Shown here: positions 6,014 to 8,070 of the stretch, piece by piece
Layout of the letters: each line of letters begins with the position of its first letter
How positions within the stretch are numbered: position 1 is the first letter of the stretch
DNA from: Candidatus Heimdallarchaeota archaeon
Lineage (GTDB): Archaea; Asgardarchaeota; Heimdallarchaeia; JABLTI01
Assembly (NCBI GenBank): GCA_023128635.1
Contig: JAGMDP010000012.1
Span: 1-8,070 of the forward strand
DNA length: 8,070 bases
Direction of reading: 5' to 3'
Translations under genes and position numbers: made by a program
The notes under the pieces: model-generated
The model's input: only the letters and a program-made list of their open reading frames with translations
Database searches by the model: none
What the model was told of the DNA's origin: nothing

Positions 6014-6772
6014 TCACTTTGATTTCTTAGTGGTAGCCTTTTTTGTTTTGGTTGATTTTTTACTAGAAGTGGATTTTGTTCCTGAAGTTTTAGAACTTGA
6101 TGCTTTCTTTGTTGTTGCTTTAGTAGGAGGTTTTTTAGTGGTAGGTTTCTTTGTGGGTGATTTCTTTTTGGTAGTTGGTTTTTTAGGAGTGGTAGTTTTC
6201 TTTCGAGGAGTTGGTTTTCCAGCAAGTTCTGCTTCTATTCTATCCAATTCATCAATCTCCTTTTGAGTTAGGGAACTTTTAGAAGGCTTCTTCTTACGAG
6301 GAGCCTTGTCCTTTGGTTCTTTTTTGTCTTCCTCTTCAAGGAGTAATTCTTCAGAAATTTCTGAAATTGTGGCAAATGTTAATGCTTCTTCTGGACGATT
6401 AATGATTTTAATCTCTAGCTCATCGGCTTTGTTTGTAATTGCTACCTTTTTTCTGGTGCCGACAGTAGATGCAATCCTGGCAACTTGAGTTTCTTTCTCG
6501 ATTTTTTCCAAATCATAGGTGTTGTGAATCAAAACTTCAACTTTACCTGTTCTTGTTAGACCACGAGTAGCTTTAGGTCCCCTAAAACCAACTCTGACAA
6601 TTGTTGGAATACCACGTTTATGATGTCTCATGGAATTATCGATACCGTTAGGCTTGCGCCAGCCGGATCTTTTTAATCGTTTGTATCTCCAACTTTCTTG
6701 TCTTCTGAATTTTGGTCGAGATTTACGAATCTTTTCTCTTACTCGTAATAATCTTTTGTCAACAGTCATCAT
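6014..6772 (-). CDS. rpl32e: 50S ribosomal protein eL32 with acidic linker and Lys/Thr-rich C-terminal tail
   Basis: Large-subunit protein eL32, specific to archaea and eukaryotes, bound to domain II of 23S rRNA. The core occupies residues 1-128 of 252: REKIRKSRPKFRRQESWRYKRL, GWRKPNGIDNSMR, VGFRGPKATRGL, VEVLIHN and ARIASTVGTRKK. Most archaeal eL32 proteins end there, at about 130-150 residues. Here an acidic stretch (EELLLEEED, about 141-149) follows, then a short basic patch, a predicted helix (TQKEIDELDRIEAEL) and a 67-residue tail of K, T, P and S. I place the start at ATG 6772 because AGGAG (6780-6784) lies 7 nt upstream and family members start close to this point. A TTG at 6790 would add six unlikely residues (IRSCC). 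The SD overlaps the uL6 stop. Haloarchaeal eL32 has a long N-terminal extension; this one is C-terminal. Confidence 0.95.
   Translation of the reverse strand: MMTVDKRLLRVREKIRKSRPKFRRQESWRYKRLKRSGWRKPNGIDNSMRHHKRGIPTIVRVGFRGPKATRGLTRTGKVEVLIHNTYDLEKIEKETQVARIASTVGTRKKVAITNKADELEIKIINRPEEALTFATISEISEELLLEEEDKKEPKDKAPRKKKPSKSSLTQKEIDELDRIEAELAGKPTPRKKTTTPKKPTTKKKSPTKKPTTKKPPTKATTKKASSSKTSGTKSTSSKKSTKTKKATTKKSK
6017..6220 (-). repeat. Low-complexity region encoding the eL32 tail
   Basis: This region codes for the last 68 residues of eL32, built from PTPRKKTT, TPKKPTTKK, SPTKKPTTKK and similar units ending in Ser/Lys-rich sequence. The segment 6171-6195 matches 4710-4734 in the uL18 tail at 23 of 25 positions, in the same codon phase. 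Composition differs strongly from the eL32 core, as in uL18. Confidence 0.7.
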
Positions 6773-6779
6773 ACAACAA

Positions 6780-6784
6780 CTCCT
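6780..6784 (-). promoter_or_regulatory. Shine-Dalgarno site that fixes the eL32 start
   Basis: AGGAG on the minus strand stands 7 nt before the ATG at 6770-6772. It lies inside the six extra codons that a TTG start at 6790 would require, so it argues against that start. It shares bases with the uL6 stop codon TAG (6783-6785), suggesting that ribosomes ending uL6 can reinitiate on eL32. Confidence 0.75.
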
Positions 6785-7343
6785 AATCAATGCCTACATA
6801 TTGAGCTGATAACCAAATCCCATCCATAAATCTTCGAGGATCTTTGTGGAATTTCCCACGAAGTTTACAGACTTCTTGGATATTAGCTGATGTTTGGCCG
6901 ACATTTTCTTTATTTATGCCAGTGATGATAACTTCATCACCGTCAACTTTCACCTTTACATCATCACCTAAAATCCTAGCTTTTCGGGGATCGCGTTGCC
7001 CGTAAAGATTTTTGATAATGACTTCTTGTGGTTTAATATCTACTGTGATAGGAAAGTGAGAATATACAATAGTTAATTTGTAGGTGTACCCTTTGGTTAC
7101 TCCTGTGATCATATTTCTCACATGGGCAGCAATTGTACCTAACATTGCTAATTCTCTTTTTCTTGGAAAAGCTACAGACAATTTCAAGTCGCCCTTAAGG
7201 ACTACCATTTTAATTGGTTCGCCTGTGAAGTCTCGTTCCAAGAGACCCTTAGGTCCTTTAACAGCTACCTTCATGTTCTTGAGTTCTAAGGTAACTCCTT
7301 CAGGAGCTTCTACAGTTTTTTCTGCTAAGACAGCTTTTGGCAT
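6783..7343 (-). CDS. rpl6: 50S ribosomal protein uL6
   Basis: Large-subunit protein uL6 (eukaryotic L9), which binds 23S rRNA near the sarcin-ricin loop and the factor-binding site. The 186 residues match archaeal length. Two tandem L6 domains are visible. The first (about 10-80) has GVTLELKNMKVAVKGPKGLLERDF. The second (about 85-180) has the ITGVTKGYTYKLTIVYSHFP segment, then LYGQRDPRKARILGD and the C-terminal signature RRFMDGIWL. The ATG follows GGTGGG (7353-7358) by 9 nt and lies 20 nt after uS8. Its stop overlaps the eL32 SD. Nothing is missing. Confidence 0.97.
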   Translation of the reverse strand: MPKAVLAEKTVEAPEGVTLELKNMKVAVKGPKGLLERDFTGEPIKMVVLKGDLKLSVAFPRKRELAMLGTIAAHVRNMITGVTKGYTYKLTIVYSHFPITVDIKPQEVIIKNLYGQRDPRKARILGDDVKVKVDGDEVIITGINKENVGQTSANIQEVCKLRGKFHKDPRRFMDGIWLSAQYVGID

Positions 7344-7363
7344 TTATTTTTTCCCACCATTAT

Positions 7364-7756
7364 TTAGTAGACAAACGCTAGGAGTCTTCCTCCTATGCCC
7401 AATGCTTTCGCATCTTCATGACTCATCACACCTTTTGGTGTGGAGACAATGAGAATTCCAAGATCTCGTGCAGGAAGGAATTTTTCTTCCCAAGACTCGA
7501 ATTCTTTATGCTTAACTGGAAAGCGTGGTTTTATTACCGCACATTTGTTAATCCTACCTAGCAATTGCACTTTGAAAATACCAGCTCGATCATCATCAAT
7601 GAATTCGAATTCACCGATGTAACCTTTAGATATCATCACTTTAATTACAGATGAAATTAGCTTTGATGCTGGTTTCAAGTAAACTTCACGTTTTCCTAAA
7701 ACTTCTGCGTTTTGAATATTAGTCATTGCGTTTGCTAGTGTGTCTAATAAAGGCAT
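7364..7756 (-). CDS. rps8: 30S ribosomal protein uS8
   Basis: Small-subunit protein uS8 (eukaryotic S15A), a primary 16S rRNA binder of the central domain that is needed early in 30S assembly. In several organisms it is also a translational regulator of the spc operon. The 130 residues are the usual archaeal length. The N-terminal domain starts [17 protein letters not shown]. The C-terminal domain carries the family signature [12 protein letters not shown] (about 106-117) and ends GGRLLAFVY. The ATG has a near-perfect SD, AGGTGA (7763-7768), 6 nt upstream, in the 34-nt gap after uS14, the widest gap within the block. Confidence 0.97.
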   Translation of the reverse strand: MPLLDTLANAMTNIQNAEVLGKREVYLKPASKLISSVIKVMISKGYIGEFEFIDDDRAGIFKVQLLGRINKCAVIKPRFPVKHKEFESWEEKFLPARDLGILIVSTPKGVMSHEDAKALGIGGRLLAFVY

Positions 7757-7790
7757 ATTTTGTCACCTTCTTCCTTTACCAAAGAGGATT

Positions 7791-7973
7791 TTATCCTCCG
7801 TGGCCTCCGTATCTTTTGAAACCGACTGTAGTAGCTACTTCTCTAAAGCAGCGTCGACAAAGATTCAACCCATGTCTTCGAATAAGTCCTTCATGTGCAC
7901 CACAACGAGTGCATTGACGAGAGCCCTTACCATATTTGAGAACTTTTGGTTTTGTACCTGATCCTTTTGCCAT
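7791..7973 (-). CDS. rps14: 30S ribosomal protein uS14, zinc-binding form
   Basis: Small-subunit protein uS14 (eukaryotic S29), which binds 16S rRNA in the 30S head. The 60 residues include a complete zinc site, C21-x2-C24 and C39-x2-C42, with the conserved [17 protein letters not shown] between and around them, and then GFKRY. Most archaeal homologues end about at that tyrosine. Here a short GGHGG follows, a minor oddity. The ATG is preceded by AGGTGA (7980-7985) at a 6-nt spacing. That SD shares bases with the uL5 stop TAG, so the two genes are probably translationally coupled. Confidence 0.97.
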   Translation of the reverse strand: MAKGSGTKPKVLKYGKGSRQCTRCGAHEGLIRRHGLNLCRRCFREVATTVGFKRYGGHGG

Positions 7974-7983
7974 ATTTCTTCAC

Positions 7984-8070
7984 CTATTCTACGGTAATAC
8001 CTAATTCGGTTTCAGCGAAAACAATCGCTTCATCTCTAGATATCCTGTGCTTCCCAGGTATCTTTCTCGG
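7984..8070 (-). CDS. rpl5: C-terminal end of 50S ribosomal protein uL5 (partial)
   Basis: The minus strand is open from the window edge to a TAG at 7984-7986 and encodes 28 residues starting PRKIPGKHRISRDEAI and ending ELGITVE. The KIPxKHRIxxDEAIxF pattern is the usual C-terminal end of archaeal uL5 (eukaryotic L11), which binds 5S rRNA and P-site tRNA at the central protuberance. Its position directly before uS14, with a 10-nt gap, is the expected archaeal order. Most of the gene lies beyond the window. Confidence 0.92.
   Translation of the reverse strand, partial: PRKIPGKHRISRDEAIVFAETELGITVE

Noticed and set aside
6014..6220. Possibility that the eL32 tail results from a frameshift past the true stop
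   Set aside because: The tail is rich in biologically sensible K/T/P units like those in uL18, and the gene ends with a TGA that overlaps a good SD for eL19, so the frame appears genuine.
4649..6220. The two repeat regions as a CRISPR-like or satellite array
   Set aside because: The repeats are in frame, coding, irregular and confined to the gene ends. There are no regular spacers.
6007..6225. Minus-strand frame of 72 codons overlapping the eL32 tail in another reading frame, rich in Leu/Gln/Lys
   Set aside because: Alternative frame of the same repeat DNA. It has no SD of its own, and the eL32 frame continues uninterrupted to its stop in front of eL19.
5982..6266. Plus-strand open frame of 94 codons, also Val/Phe-rich
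   Set aside because: Antisense shadow of the eL32 tail, with the same low-complexity origin as the one opposite uL18.
1..8070. A novel multi-gene system hidden in the window
   Set aside because: Every substantial frame is explained by conserved ribosomal proteins, AlaRS or a partial oxidoreductase-like end. The only unexplained structure is in the two protein tails and the intergenic hairpins.

Overview
The window is an AT-rich stretch of an archaeal chromosome carrying the middle and end of the spc-type ribosomal protein operon on the minus strand, followed by an archaeal-type alanyl-tRNA synthetase gene. Archaeal origin is clear from the gene order (uL5-uS14-uS8-uL6-eL32-eL19-uL18-uS5-uL30-uL15). 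It is also clear from eL32 and eL19, which bacteria lack, from the archaeal N-terminal zinc region of AlaRS, and from Shine-Dalgarno (SD) sites of the AGGTGA/GAGGT/AGGAG type. The phylum cannot be fixed from the sequence alone. An Asgard or other mesophilic AT-rich lineage would fit, but that is a guess.

Layout by increasing coordinate: 1-90 (+) is the C-terminal end of a protein resembling the Gfo/Idh/MocA oxidoreductase family. A short convergent intergenic region follows (91-128) with an imperfect hairpin and T-tract. 129-2894 (-) is alaS. 2895-3061 is a 167-nt intergenic region with a hairpin plus U-tract just after uL15 and a candidate alaS promoter. 3062-8070 (-) is the ribosomal block. 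Read in transcription order it is uL5 (C-terminal end only), uS14, uS8, uL6, eL32, eL19, uL18, uS5, uL30, uL15.

The ribosomal genes are separated by only about 5-34 nt. Several SD sites overlap the stop codon of the preceding gene, so the block looks like one translationally coupled transcript making 50S and 30S proteins, including the 5S rRNA binders uL5 and uL18. AlaRS supplies alanyl-tRNA to the same translation machinery but probably has its own transcription start.

The most unusual content is a pair of long, disordered, Lys/Thr/Pro/Ala-rich C-terminal tails on eL32 and uL18. They resemble histone H1-type TPKK tails and make both proteins much longer than usual archaeal homologues. The DNA encoding them has an internal 22-nt exact direct repeat, and a 25-nt in-frame segment is shared between the two genes with two mismatches. 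The usual downstream neighbour of uL15, secY, is absent and alaS takes its place. I see no mobile element, CRISPR array, tRNA, rRNA or defence system, and no clearly new multi-gene system.
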